Shown here: positions 10,894 to 22,310 of the stretch, piece by piece
Numbering within the stretch: position 1 is the stretch's first letter
How the letters are laid out: the number at the start of each line of letters is the position of its first letter
From: Pigoraptor vietnamica
Taxonomy: Eukaryota; Opisthokonta; Filasterea
Direction: 5' to 3'
Length of the DNA stretch: 34,380 nt
Assembly: GCA_943704525.1 (NCBI GenBank)
Contig: CALSCQ010003342.1
Location: 1-34,380 of the forward strand
Notes under the pieces: generated by a model
What the model was told of the DNA's origin: nothing
Databases searched by the model: none
Seen by the model: only the letters and a program-made list of their open reading frames with translations
Made by a program: the position numbers and the translations under genes

Positions 10894-11243
10894 GCGTGCG
10901 GATCGATGGTGTTGGGGGAGCGGGCTCTCGTGCACGGTGGCTGGTCCATTGCTCGGGAGAGTGGCGTCGCGCGTGGCGTACGCAGCATTTCGATCGCTAA
11001 CTTTGTGGCGCTTTTTTTTTGAGGTTGTTGTCGCTTGTGATGCGTGCGGGTCGATGTAATATCCTATTGCGCCGTTTGGATGTCGCAACTTTAAAATTTC
11101 TCTTATTTACACGGGAGAGGGCACGCGGCGAACGCGAAAGCAAACGAAATGTGTGTGTGTGTGTGTGTGTGCGTGCGTGCGTGTGTGTGTGTGTTGCGTG
11201 TGTGTGTGGTGTGGTGTGTGTGTGCAATTTTGTGTGTGCATGT
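10894..11243. other. Convergent intergenic region with GT tract
   Basis: The 3' ends of MGAT5 (+) and the first CBS-domain gene (-) face each other here. The stretch holds a T run near 11011-11018, an AT-rich patch near 11085-11110 (possible polyadenylation region) and a GT tract. No gene is visible. Confidence 0.5.
11151..11226. repeat. GT microsatellite
   Basis: An interrupted (GT)n tract with CGTGCGTG and TTGCG breaks, just past the stop codon of the minus-strand CBS gene. Confidence 0.92.
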
Positions 11244-12555
11244 TTAGAGAGACTCCTTCCACACTGTGTGCAGGATGTCGCGTGTCCGCACAATCGTCGA
11301 CGGCACGCCCTTGCTGTCCACGACCCACACGTGGTGCACGCCGCTCATGAGCAATACGGCGGCGGTCGCCAAGAGCGTGGCATCCCCACCGACGGCGAGG
11401 GGCGGCTGCGCGGCTCCCATGCGCTTCTTTGCGAGGAAGTCTTGCACGGGCAGCAGGAGGTCCTCCATGTTGTGCAGGCGCAGTCCGCGCAGGTCCGACG
11501 CCGTGATCACCGCGAGGAGTTTGTTGTGGCAATCGACGACGCCCGCGGCCTCCGCGCGCTCCTGGAACATCTTTCGGAATGCAAAGAGGGCCGTCTTGCC
11601 CTGGTTGACGAGGACGATGGGGCGGTCGGCGTCGGCCGTGTCCAGCGAGAGCTCGCTCAGCTGCAGGAGTAACGTGCATGGTAAGGGATACTGTGTGTCG
11701 TCCACATTCCCAACACAGAGCGCATGTATGCACGCGCACACACGCGCACGTGCACGACGCGTGGCGCACGCACAGGCACGGCAAGCGGACGAACCTTCTT
11801 GCGGAATGTCTCGGCAAACACGTTCGACCGCTCGCAGAGGAACGTGAGGACGTCCGTCTCGCTCAGCACCTTGTGGTCGACGTCGCGATGCTCGTGCATC
11901 GTGCCCGCGTCCATCCCGTCCTTCTTGTCCGTTGCCTCCGTTCGCACGAGCACGCGGCCCACACCCGACATCATGGCGCTCAGCACCTCGCTCACGGACT
12001 CTTTGGGCTCGTACACATAGAGGCCATTGCGGCGCCACCACCCGCTTTCCAGGTATTCCGCGCTGCCGAGCAAGGTCTCGACCGGCATGTCGGCTACGTG
12101 CGCGCGGCGCTCCGCAAGGAGGTCCTTGGTGATTGTCTGGTCGTCTGCCTTGAAGAAGCCGAACGCAATGAAGACGAGGATGTCGAATGTCGAGAGCATG
12201 CCGACGTACTCGCCCTTGGCCGTGTCGAACACGGGCGCGCCTGTGCCACGGAGGGACAGGACGGGGTTAGGGCATGGCCGAGTGGTAAAAAGCGAGGAAC
12301 CATCAGCTGATTAGACGACTCACTCTTGACGTTGAAGGCCTGGAAGCGGCGCAGCACGTGGTCCAGGTTGTCCTTGGCATTGACCTCAATCAGCCGCGCC
12401 TTGCGGAAGAGGAGGCTGCCCACGGGCGTCTGCTCGAGGCATTCGCGCGGGGTCATTCCCTTTGCTTGCGTCGGCGTGTGCAGGCACGAGGACGCCTCGG
12501 GACCAAAGACGCTGTCAAAGTCACGCAGCGCGCGCTCCACGAGGTGGTAGTCCAT
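11244..12555 (-). CDS. Four-CBS-domain protein, AMPK-gamma/Sds23-like (copy 1)
   Basis: Three exons in coding order: 12555-12324, 12240-11795, 11660-11244; the phases join and give 364 residues. Four CBS motifs can be seen. The first spans exons 1 and 2 (VNAKDNLDHVLRRFQAFNVK, then APVFDTAKGEYVGMLSTFDIL). The second is NGLYVYEPKESVSEVLSAMM. The third has AAGVVDCHNKLLAVITASDL. The fourth has VHHVWVVDSKGVPSTIVRTRDIL. Such tandem CBS pairs bind adenine nucleotides; in AMPK gamma they sense AMP/ADP, and in Sds23-type proteins they act on phosphatase control. I cannot choose between these. It is a clear paralogue of the gene at 13071-15033, with which it is head-to-head. A good TATA box sits about 100 bases upstream. 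Confidence 0.88.
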
Positions 12556-13070
12556 TTTGTTCGAGTGAGTGAGAACCGGACTCGCTGTAAAGAGAGGTTG
12601 GTTGCTTTGCCTTCTTCGCTTCGAGTTGTGTTTTGTTGGGACTGCAGAGGGATCCCCTTTTTATACGCGACTGGAAAGTGACTCTCGCACTCGTCGTACG
12701 CTCCACTTCGCATTCACACTCCATCGGTGTCAATTCTCGCAAAGAATGCCTGCGTCCGGACATGTCCGGATGATGACGCTGCGTGTGCGACCGGCGACGT
12801 CTTGGCGCGCCTGCCTGGCATTCCTCGCGAACAATGCGCTCCTTTGTGCACATACACGCGCGAAGAAGTCTCTCGGGCGCCCCCTTGAACACCCCACTCC
12901 ATTTGTCCGGCACTCACACAAGGTCACGGCTTGGCCATCGGTCGCTGAACGTCCAACAACATCATACGCGTCTTTTCTCGCAGCTACACTATCGCACACT
13001 CTCCATTGCGCGCATTGTCCCATAACAAACGCAAGCAAGAGTCCGACAGTGGACGGCACAACGTCCCAAG
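12556..13070. promoter_or_regulatory. Divergent promoter region between the two CBS genes
   Basis: These 515 bases separate the start codons of the two paralogues. On the minus strand GTATAAAAAGGGG (about 12654-12666) is a near-perfect TATA box for copy 1. A palindrome-like GTCCGGACATGTCCGGAT lies near 12755-12772. I see no equally clear TATA box for copy 2. No gene is visible. Confidence 0.55.
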
Positions 13071-15033
13071 ATGGCCACGCAGGCGTTGAAGAGCGGCGTC
13101 GACGTCCAGCCCGGCGTTCACTTGTCTCAGATTGAGCATGCGCGGCGGTCGCCCGGCGCAGGACCCGACGGGACCTACATGCCCGCCAAGATATTCGAAT
13201 TTCCCACCGTGCCGAGCGACTTTTCCGCCGCTGCTGCGTCGCTGTCGCCGTCGCACGCGATGGACCCGAGGCAGTTTCTCGCCACGCAGACGCTAGGATC
13301 GCTGATATTCTGGAAGCACCCGCTGTGCGACATTGACTCGCGCGCGCACATCGACACCGCCCTGCAGCGACTGCAGACAAACAACCTGCTGTGTGAGTGC
13401 GTGTTGTCTCTTGTGCGGTGTGCATGAGATCGCCCTTGCAGAGCGAGTGCTCGAGCTGAGCTCTGCCCTCCCCCTTCTCCCACTGTCTCCCACCTTGCAG
13501 CGCTTCCCGTGTATTCCGCGGCTCACGACGAGTACATTGGCCTTGTGACTGTCCATGACATAATGGTGGGCATTCAGTACCGCGCGAAGACGGCCTCCTT
13601 GCTCTCTTTTATCATTCGCGCGCCGATGTGTGTGTGTGCGTGTGTGCGTGTGTGCGTGAGTGTGTGTGTGTGTGTGTGTTGACAGCCCTGTCTTCGGCCT
13701 CTCATTAATAAGGCGTGTGCGTCATGTCCTGGCGCAGGTGTGGATCGCGGCGCGCTTTTTCGACGAGGAGGGACACCTCATTCCGCACGTAAGTTTCTCA
13801 TTACTTTAACACGAGCGAAGTTTGTGCTTAGTGGCCAACGTGCCTTCAATTGCGTCAGAGCACACACTTACACACACGCGCTCCCTTTCCCGCAACCAGG
13901 ACGACCGCGTCGCACTTGCGCAGACGGAAATCAGCGAGCTCGTGGGCACCGTGGACTACTTCAAGGGTGGCGGCGTGTGGCGCGAGAACGGCCTTGTCAT
14001 CTACGAACCGACGTCGAGTGTGCTGGACGCTCTGACGACGCTGTGCCTCGGCGTGCACCGCGTGCTCGTGCGGACGTCCGCCACCGGCAGGCGCGAGGGA
14101 ATGTCGGAGACTGTCCACGAGGACCGTTCGACAGACCACCGGATTATCAGTCAGGCACGTGTGTCGCACGCACGTACCTGTATGTCTTCACTGGCGCACG
14201 CACGCACGCACGCACGCACTTGTGCTCACACGGAGGCATGCAAACAACTGCGGTTACATGTCCTGTCCGCGTATTGGGTGTAACTGTCCGCCGATTGATT
14301 GCGCAGGCGGACGTCGTCAAGCATCTCTGCGAGCACAACTCGTTCTTCACGGAGACCTTCTCGAAAACGGTGAGTGTGCGTGCCTCTGTGTATGTGTGTG
14401 TGCGTGTGTGCGTGGGCGTCGGTGTGTTCGTGCGTTTAGAATTCCTGTAGGCTGGCCACTGACACACACCACGCAACTCACATGACGCAGCTACACGACC
14501 TCGGCCTGGACGCGCCCACCCAGGGGCGGCACGTTGTCAAGGTAGAGACACAGACGCCCGCACTCGAGGCCTTCCGCGAGATGTTCCGCACGTCCGCAGA
14601 CGCCGTCGCTATCGTGGACGGACACGGACGCCTCCTTTCGACTCTGTCGGCGTCGGACCTCCGAGGACTACGCCTCGGCGCGCTTTCCGACCTCACGCGG
14701 CCAATTGGCGAGTACCTTGCGCGCCGGCACGGCAACCGCATGGTGCCTGCGATGGCCCTGCGAGCCGACTCTCCGCTATTGGGGGCGGCCGTGGGCGCAA
14801 TGATATGTCACGTGCACCGCATGTGGATCGTCGACGGCGAGAACCACCCAATTTCGATGGTGCGCCTCATCGACATATTGAAGTGCGTGCACGCGGACGT
14901 GCTCAATCCGCCGGTGCAGAGGGAAGAGGCGGCATTTGCGGGGACGCAACAGGCGGCCGACAAGAACGCGACGGGCGCCGCTTTGGAGGGAGAGCGAGGA
15001 CAGAGCGGCGTCGTCCCACGGCGCGAAGAATGA
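13071..15033 (+). CDS. Four-CBS-domain protein, AMPK-gamma/Sds23-like (copy 2)
   Basis: Six exons: 13071-13392, 13501-13565, 13738-13788, 13900-14154, 14307-14369, 14491-15033; the phases join and give 432 residues. It parallels copy 1 block by block: SLPVYSAAHDEYIGLVTVHD, ENGLVIYEPTSSVLDAL, GVHRVLVRTSATGRREGMSE, ADVVKHLCEHNSFFTETF, AVAIVDGHGRLLSTLSASDL and VHRMWIVDGENHPISMVRLI. It has an N-terminal extension of about 60 residues and a longer charged C-terminus. The intron after exon 4 is best explained as a GC-AG intron (CAG then GCACGT at 14155; acceptor at 14306), because only that join restores the frame and the homology. It has five introns against two in copy 1. Family function as for copy 1; the substrate or complex is unknown. 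Confidence 0.87.
13627..13679. repeat. GT microsatellite in intron 2 of CBS copy 2
   Basis: A GT-rich tract with CGTGTG and GAGTG interruptions inside the intron 13566-13737. Confidence 0.9.
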
Positions 15034-15211
15034 ACTGCAGAGTGCGCTGTCGCCACGCCCTGTCAGTTTCTTGTCAGTCCGAGTAGAGAGTGCGACAGTG
15101 TCGTTGTTGCAGGCAACATTCAGCACACACGCAGACGCACGCACTCACGCACACACGAACGCACATGCACGCAGTCACGCACACACGCACGCACACGCAC
15201 GCACAGCAGCA
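15034..15211. other. Convergent gap with CA/CGCA-rich repeat
   Basis: This short gap lies between the stop codons of CBS copy 2 (+) and the GCR1_C gene (-). From about 15123 to 15206 it is an imperfect repeat of CACGCA and CACACA units. No gene is visible. Confidence 0.6.
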
Positions 15212-16240
15212 CTAAGGAGAACGCGTCTTCGCAACGGCCTTGTAAATCGTCGTCAGCCCTGGAGGTGGGGCCGCGGATAGCTTGTACCGCTTGCACAGGG
15301 CCCGAATGCTCCTTCCGTTCGCCGCGTATGCGTCGCAGATGACCTTGAAGCGCGAGTACTTGTTTTTGACGGCCCTGTTGCCGTTGCGCATTGCAGCCGA
15401 CCAGTCCTTCAGCGCGCCGAGGCTCTCGTATCCGCGCCGCCCTTCTTCCCACGCCTTCACGAGGTCGTCGAGTGTTTCGATATGCAACGCCTCTTGACAG
15501 CGCTGTAGTTGCAGCGCCTCGACGTCCGAGGGGGCGGACGTGACATCGTTGCTGGGACCTGCGTTTTGCGACGGTGACGGCGACGACGACGACGTTCCGT
15601 GGCACATGCACCGGCAACCGCAAGCCCTCGGCGTGGCGTCTGTAGCCGGCGCACGCTCAACGATAATGCGAAGGTTATAAGTACGGCCGTCGACAGTCAC
15701 TTGGTGCACGGCCGACGCCCCGGCACTTGATGGCGCCGCGGTGGTATCGCCACCATCTCCTTGCGGCGCCGCCGGCTGCGTCGAGTCCATTGCGGCCGTG
15801 CGAAGGGTATACGAACGGCCGTCGACAGTCAGTTGATGCACGGCCGATGCCCCGACATTTGATGGCGCCTCGGAGGTCTCGCCACATCCTCCTTGCGGCG
15901 CCGCCGGCTGCGTCGTGTCCATTGGTGCCGGCACCGCATGAAGTTGCGGAGAGGAGCGCACCTGTTGACGCTGTTGAATGTCGGCAGCCATTTGCTTAAT
16001 CGCTCGATCAAACGCCACCGTACTGTCACGTCGGCGACGCCCCGGCAGACCAGCCCAACGTGGCTGAATGCCCCCCAGCTTCGCACGCATATTGTCCAAG
16101 ACATGCTGCAGAGCCTTACTTCGTTGTGCGCGTTCCTCGTCCGTCATGCTGCGCTTCCGCTCTTCCCGATACAAGACGGACCACGAACGCGGAGCGGCCA
16201 TTTCGCCCGTGGCGAGCCGCTGCGGCGATGTTGGTGCCAT
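15212..16240 (-). CDS. GCR1_C-like DNA-binding domain protein
   Basis: This single-exon gene encodes 342 residues. The C-terminal part (about residues 255-305) has the pattern of the GCR1_C domain (the DNA-binding domain of yeast transcription activator Gcr1): TLDDLVKAWEEGRRGYESL with the W-x-x-G core, followed by a basic helix NKYSRFKVICDAY. Residues 107-150 and 151-194 are a tandem duplication of 44 residues (each starts MD[TS]TQPAAPQG and ends TVDGR[ST]Y[TN]LR). A Cys-rich patch CGCRCMC lies at 207-213, followed by a Ser run. The N-terminal 95 residues are basic and probably helical. A role in DNA binding is inferred from the domain alone; target and partners are unknown. It lies head-to-head with SMC1 across 356 bases. 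Lack of introns sets it apart from its neighbours. Confidence 0.75.
   Translation of the reverse strand: MAPTSPQRLATGEMAAPRSWSVLYREERKRSMTDEERAQRSKALQHVLDNMRAKLGGIQPRWAGLPGRRRRDSTVAFDRAIKQMAADIQQRQQVRSSPQLHAVPAPMDTTQPAAPQGGCGETSEAPSNVGASAVHQLTVDGRSYTLRTAAMDSTQPAAPQGDGGDTTAAPSSAGASAVHQVTVDGRTYNLRIIVERAPATDATPRACGCRCMCHGTSSSSPSPSQNAGPSNDVTSAPSDVEALQLQRCQEALHIETLDDLVKAWEEGRRGYESLGALKDWSAAMRNGNRAVKNKYSRFKVICDAYAANGRSIRALCKRYKLSAAPPPGLTTIYKAVAKTRSP
15659..15922 (-). repeat. Tandem 132-base duplication inside the GCR1_C gene
   Basis: Two in-frame units (15922-15791 and 15790-15659 on the minus strand) encode near-identical 44-residue segments. Most differences are single-base, so the duplication looks fairly recent. 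Confidence 0.85.
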
Positions 16241-16596
16241 TAGTCATCAAGCCTGTAACAACAACGACCGAAAAATGAAACGAAAGCCGAGCGGGCAGTC
16301 CGAGGTCGTTTGAACTTCAGAGCACGGCGTAGTGTGCGCGAGTGAGTGACGTGCTCTCGTGGCGGGCGACAATACTATGTTATAGTTTGTCGTTTTCGCG
16401 GGCTCCGAAATTGATTTTGATTGGTCAGAATTTTCCGAAATCTCGCTTGGAAAAAGCGCGCGAAAAGGGTGTTGTAACGGCGCGCACTTGGGGAGCAATG
16501 GGTAGACAAGAAGACCCATTCGCGCCTTTGCGAGAGGGAGAAAGACACGCGCGCATACTTTTCCGCACACGGACGCGAGTGCGGCGCGTGGTGAGA
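16241..16596. promoter_or_regulatory. Divergent promoter region, GCR1_C gene / SMC1
   Basis: The gap of 356 bases is less GC-rich than its surroundings. It contains an inverted CCAAT box (ATTGGTC, near 16419-16425) and an AT-rich patch near 16370-16390. Promoter function for both genes is inferred from position. Confidence 0.5.
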
Positions 16597-18285
16597 ATGG
16601 GGCGTCTTGCTGAGCTTGAAATTGAGAATTTCAAGTCGTACAAGGGGCGGCAGGTCATCGGTCCGTTCAAGTCCTTCACGGCTATTGTCGGCCCCAATGG
16701 CGCCGGTGGGTGCCGCGCCCGTCGTCTGCGTGTGTGGTCGTATTGCCACGCGTGATGACCGTGCGATCTAGCCGTGGTCGCGTCGTAGTCTTCTCTTCGT
16801 GTCTACGTCGGCTGTGTTCGTTTGTGTGCGAATGAGTGCTCGAGTGCACAATAACTTACACTTTCCGTAGGCAAATCGAATCTTATGGACGCCATCAGTT
16901 TCGTGCTGGGCGTGCGGACCAACCAACTCCGCGGCAACCAGCTCAAAGTGCGTGTGCTTTCGTGCACGTGCTATTGTTGACATGAGAGGGCGTGTTATTG
17001 TTTGCTGTGAGAGATGTCGCTTCTAACGCGCCGTGGCTTTTGTGCCGCGTCGTTGCAGGACCTCATCAACGGCGCGAATGTGGGCCAGGGCGGGCGGCGG
17101 GCGCACGTGTCGCTGCGCTTCGTGGACGACAACGACGAGGAGCACCTCTTTATGCGCAGCATCCTGCCCACTGGCGGCAGCGAGTACCGGTGAGTGTGCG
17201 CCCGCCTATCCCTCTACGATTTCGCACGCGCAGTTCTTCTTCTCGTACGCTATTCGTATGGTGTCGTGTGCGTGCGTGATCCCCCAGTGTGTGCGTTATT
17301 CCCTTTTCTTTGTCTGACACTGCAGTGGGCACGTGCCTGTGATTCGGTTGATCCCTCGACCTTTGTCTGACACGGCGTGCATGCTCCTGCGTCAGCTACA
17401 ACGGCAAGGTGGTGACGGGCGACGAGTACACCGAAGTGCTCCGCCAGCACAACATTCTCGTCAAGGCGCGAAACTTTCTCGTGTTCCAAGGCGATGTCGA
17501 GTCGATCGCCCAAAAGTCCCCGCGAGAGCTTGCGCAGCTCATGGAGCAGATTAGCGGGTCGGACGCCCTCCGCGAAGAGTACGAGCGCCTCAAGCAGGAG
17601 AAGGACAAGGTGCGTGCGCACGTGGCTCTCGCTGAATATGATGATAATTGTGTGTTGCGTGTGCGTGTGCGTGTGCGTGTGCGTGTGTGTGCTCTGCTTT
17701 GAGTTCCCAAGTAAGCACTTCTCAACCCGTTCATCCTTCGCCGTTGCACCGCAGGCGACGGAGAACACTCGCTTCAACTTTCAGAAGAAGAAGGACATTA
17801 CCGCGGAGAAGAAGCAGTACCGTCAGCAGAAGGACGAGGCAGAGCGCTTCACGCGGCTGCAGGGCGAAATTGCCGAGACCAAGGCGCAACACATGCTGTG
17901 GCAGCTGTACCACATTGACAAGGACCTCGAGGTGGGTGCGCCACGTCCGTGTGCCTCAAGTGCCTGTACGAGCACTGCTGAATGCATGTGCTGTGTTGTG
18001 CATTGTCTGTGTGTGTGTGCGGGTCCGGTTAAGCATGCGAGCACACAACCCTTGGCTGACTCCTTCGCTGCTGTGGACAGGCGCGCAGCACGGAGGTCGC
18101 TGGCAAGTCGTCGCAGGCGGAAGAGTTGAAGGAGCGGCGCGCGGCGGTGGACGAGGCACTTGAGAAGGCGCGCGTGGAACAGGCGAAGCTTGTGAAGAAC
18201 GCCGCGTCCCTCGAAAAGAAGATTGGTGCGCATGCGCGTGGCTCTGTCGCCCAGAAATGCTGTGGCCCTGTGTCTGTGTCTGTGC

Positions 18286-18327
<42 letters not shown>

Positions 18328-21300
18328 GTGTGTGTGTGCGTGTGCGTGTGCGTCTGCAGTGTGTCTGCGTGTGTGTCTGCGTGTACTTTCTTCCCCACCC
18401 TCGCGATTGCCATCTCACCCATCGCCTTCTCCCTCTGATTGTGTGCGCAGCCGAGAAGGACAAGGAGCTCTCGGCGCGGCGCCCCAAGCACATTGCGCTC
18501 CAGGAGCAGTCCGAGCACGTGACCAAGCGCATCGAGTCGCTCAAGACGCAGCTGCACAAGGCCGAGCAGGACCGCAAGCGCCACGAGGCCGAGATCAGGG
18601 AGCTCGAGGGGGACATTGCCGCCGTCGCGAACGCCGAGCGCGCGTTTGAGCAGGCGGTCGCCGCGGAGAGCCAGGGGCGGGACATGCGGCTTGCAGAGTC
18701 GCAGATGGCCGAGTACCAGGCGCTGAAGGAGCGCGTGGCCACGGAGACGGCAGCGGACAGCGCGGCGCTCGAGGCGCAGCGCCGCGGGCTGACGTCGCAG
18801 CGCGAGGGGATGGAGCGGTGCAAGGAGCGCATGACGGAGATTGAGGGCAAGCTCAAGCAGCAGGCGGACGCCAAGCGGCAATTCGAGGAGCGCCGCGCGA
18901 AGCTGTCGAGCTACGTGGACGCGACGCAGGAGCAGGTGTCCAAGCTGCGCCAGGAGCTAGACGCGCTGCAAAAGTCGCAGCAGCGCGCGGCAAAGCGACA
19001 GGCGGAGCTCACGCAAGAGCTCGAGCAGACGCAGGCGAAGCTGCGCGAGGCCAAGGCAGACAAGGCCGAGAGCGAGCGCGACCGCAAGATGGCCGGCTGC
19101 ATCGAGAGTTTGAAGCGCCTCTTCCCCGGCGTGCACGGCAAGCTGGAGGACCTCTGCCGCCCAACGCACCGGCGATACAACGTGGCCGTGACGGTCGTTC
19201 TCGGGCGGTCGATGGATGCGATCGTGGTGGACACGGAGCGCGCGGCGCTCGACTGCATCCGCTACATGAAGGAGCAGCACGTGGGCGTCGCGACGTTCAT
19301 CCCTCTCGACACGATCAAGGTCAAGCCGACAAACGAGCGCTACCGAGAGCTCGGCGGGTCGACCAAGCTGGTGATTGACGTGATCCAGCACGACGCGTCC
19401 CTGCGCAAGGCCCTCCAGTACGCGTGCGGCAACGCGATTGTGTGCGACACGATGGACGAGGCGCGGCAGCTGTGCTTTGGCGGCCGCGACCGCTACAAGG
19501 CGGTGACCCTCGACGGCACGCTCATCCACAAGAACGGCCTGATGACGGGTGGCCTCAGCGGCATTGAGCGGCGCGCGCAGCGCTGGGACGAGCAGGAGAT
19601 TTCGACGCTCAAGCTGCGCCGCGACGAGTGCACCAAGGAGCTTGCCGAGATCTCGCGCCAGCAGCGCAAGGAGGTCGACGAGGGCGCGCTCCTCTCGCAG
19701 ATCAGCGGCCTCGAGCACCGGCTGAAGCAGGCGCGGACGGACCTCCAGGTGTCGGTCGAGCGCATCCAGACGATCGACGCCGAGACGCACGCTCTTCGGG
19801 ACGAGCTGTCCAAGACGGGCCCGGTGCACGACACGCACGCGGCGGAGGTGAAGAAGATCGAGGCGGACATTGCGAAGATTACGGCGCGTCGAAACAAGGC
19901 CGAGGACGCCGTGTTTGCCGACTTTTGCCGCGCGGCGGGCATCGAGAACATCCGCGAGTACGAGGAGAGGGACCTCCGCGTGGCGCAGGAGCGCGCGAAG
20001 AAGCGCCAGGAGTTTGCGAGCCAGCAGGCGCGGCTGCGGAACCAGCTCGAGTACGAGCGCACGCGCGACACGATGGAGAAGGTGAACCACATCAAGGCCC
20101 AGCTGAAGAGCGACACCGAGTCGCTCAAGAACCTCGCCGCGGAGGAAAAGGCCCACCAGCAGCAGCTCGAGAGGGACAGCGCCGAGCTCTCGGCGCAGCG
20201 CAAGCAGGTGGAGGAGGTCCGGAAGGAGCTCGCTGCGCGCGAAGAGAAGGTGAAGGAGCTGCGGCGGACGATCGCCGGTCGCAACAAGGAGATATCCGCG
20301 CTGCAGGACCAGATTTCGCTGTGCGAGACCGAGGTGGAGCAGCTGCGCGCTCGGCGCCACGCGATTCTCAAGACGTGCAAGGTGGAGGAGATTGCGCTGC
20401 CGCTCGTGTCGGGCTCGCTGGACGAGGTCGCCGAGAACGTCGAGGACCTGCAGTCGCTGTCGCAGGCGGACGGCCCGCAGCCGATGGACATTGACAGCCT
20501 CGGGACGGAAGTGGCGCCGCGCATCTACCGGCGCGAGTCGACGATACGTCCGGATTACAACGTGCTCGCGCGCGACATTCGCAATGTGAGTTGGGGCGTT
20601 GGCTTTTGCTGCTCAGTTTTGAGTCAGACCAACAACTTTTTTTTTATGTGCCGGTGGTCCACTATCTCACCCAATGTGTCTGCGTCTGGTTCGTTCTGCT
20701 TGCGTGCGTCTATGTGTGTATGTCTGTGTGTTGTGTGTGTGCGTCGCAGGCGGACGCGGAGGAGGACATTCGCAACATCCACACGCAGTTTGTGGATCGC
20801 ATCAAATCGATGACCACCGAAATGGACCGCATTGCTCCGAACATGCGCGCGATCGAACGGTATGCGATTGTCGCCCACACGCGGCGCACACGTGGCACAG
20901 TGCACTGCCACCATTCACCGACGACGCCCCCCCCCACACACACACACACTCTCTCTCTCTCTCTCTCTTTTTCAGTCGCCTTCCCACCCCCATTTGCTCA
21001 CGTGTCGCGTTGCCCTGCAGCCTGGACGACGTCAAGAACCGCCTGAAGGAGACGGAGGCTGAAATTGCCGTTGTGCGAAAGGCCGCTGAGGACGCCAACG
21101 CCCGCTTCAACGCCGTGCGCGAGAAGCGGTGCGTGTGCGCGACGGGGCCGCCCGTCCATTCCGTGCGCCGTGTGCTGGCCTGTTGACTGTTCCGCAGTGG
21201 AAAACGGCACCCTCTTTCCCGCATTTCTGTGCGTCCCGTTTACATGTCGCCCGTTTAGGAGTAACTTTTCATCTGTCTGCGTGCCGAATGGGCTGACCCG

Positions 21301-22310
21301 GTGCGTTGGGCGCAGGCACGAGCTGTTCATGGCGGCGTTCAACCACATTTCGCGCGAGATTGACCGCATCTACAAGGACCTCACGAAGAGCCCCGTGCAG
21401 CCGCTCGGCGGCACCGCCTACCTCAACCTCGAGAACTCGGAGGTCGGTGTTTGCGCGGGTCACGTGGCCTCTGGTCGCTCTCCTTGGACTGGCGCAGTTA
21501 GGCCTTTGTGGAGACTGTCGTGTGACGCGTTTCTGTGTGTGACAATCCTCCTCCTTGTCCTGTGCGCTTCTCGTCTATCGTTCTGCGATTACTGATGTCG
21601 TTTTGTCTACTCACTCTTGTCGTCACTTCTTCTGTTACTTATCCCTCCGTCCGTCTGCCCCGCGCAGGAGCCGTACCTTCACGGCGTCATCTACAACGCC
21701 ATGCCGCCGCTCAAGCGCTTCCGCGACATTGAGCTGCTCTCCGGTGGCGAGAAGACGGTGGCCGCCCTTGCCCTCCTCTTTGCGATTCACTCGTGAGTTG
21801 GCTGCGTGCATTGCGTGCGTGGTTTCCTCTGTGTGTGCACATGGAAGGGGGTGGAACGGGTGCGAGGGAGGGTGGAACGGGTGCGAGGGAGGGTGGAACG
21901 GGTGTGAGGGAGAGTGGAAGGGGTGCGAGGAGGGTGCGCGCCGATCTCCGTCCTTTCTGAGCCAGCGACGATTTGCCTTTGGCACAATTAGACTCAATCG
22001 CCGATCGCCCCTGTAGCTCTTTTGCGAGTTGTAACCCGCACTGTCCGCGTGCTGCAGATTCCAGCCGTCGCCGTTCTTCGTGCTGGACGAAGTGGACGCC
22101 GCGCTCGACAACGCCAACGTCAACCGCGTCGCCAATTACATCCGCGCGCGCTCCGGCGGCGACTTTCAGGCGATTGTCATCTCGCTCAAAGACACGCTGT
22201 TTGAGAAGGCGGACGGTCTCATTGGCATCTACCGGGACCAGCGTGAGGACTCGAGCCACACGCTCACCATCGACCTCACAGAGTATTCGGACGACGCGCC
22301 GCAGAAGTAG
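16597..22310 (+). CDS. SMC1: Cohesin subunit SMC1
   Basis: Twelve exons: 16597-16705, 16871-16947, 17059-17189, 17396-17609, 17755-17931, 18081-18225, 18451-20585, 20750-20859, 21021-21128, 21316-21442, 21668-21792, 22058-22310. All phases join and give 1236 residues (human SMC1A 1233). Walker A is GPNGAGKS at 32-39, split by intron 1. Next come two long coiled coils around a hinge (about 500-655, with [12 protein letters not shown] and [11 protein letters not shown]). The ABC signature [15 protein letters not shown] starts near 1135, and Walker B is [13 protein letters not shown] at 1159-1171. SMC1-specific blocks include [20 protein letters not shown] and [13 protein letters not shown]. It pairs with SMC3 and the kleisin to hold sister chromatids together and form loops. 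Exon 7 alone encodes 711 residues. Confidence 0.97.
18288..18382. repeat. GT microsatellite in SMC1 intron 6
   Basis: A GT tract with CGCGGTG and CGTGCG breaks inside the intron 18226-18450. The intron happens to be open in the coding frame, but the homology and phase support splicing. Confidence 0.9.
20934..20972. repeat. Compound CA/CT microsatellite in SMC1 intron 8
   Basis: A CA run of about 16 bases passes directly into a CT run and then a T run, close before the acceptor side of the intron 20860-21020. Confidence 0.88.
21851..21931. repeat. 21-base minisatellite in the last SMC1 intron
   Basis: Four head-to-tail units of 21 bases, each starting GTGGAA (starts 21851, 21872, 21893, 21914). 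The first two are identical and the later two carry single-base changes. They sit inside the intron 21793-22057. Confidence 0.92.

Noticed and set aside
12270-12320. tRNA-like D-arm (GGCCGAGTGGT)
   Set aside because: No matching acceptor stem, anticodon arm or T-loop follows; it lies in an intron of CBS copy 1.
18957-20360. Minus-strand open frame of 467 codons opposite SMC1 exon 7
   Set aside because: Leu/Arg-rich antisense shadow of the SMC1 coiled coil and hinge; no domain.
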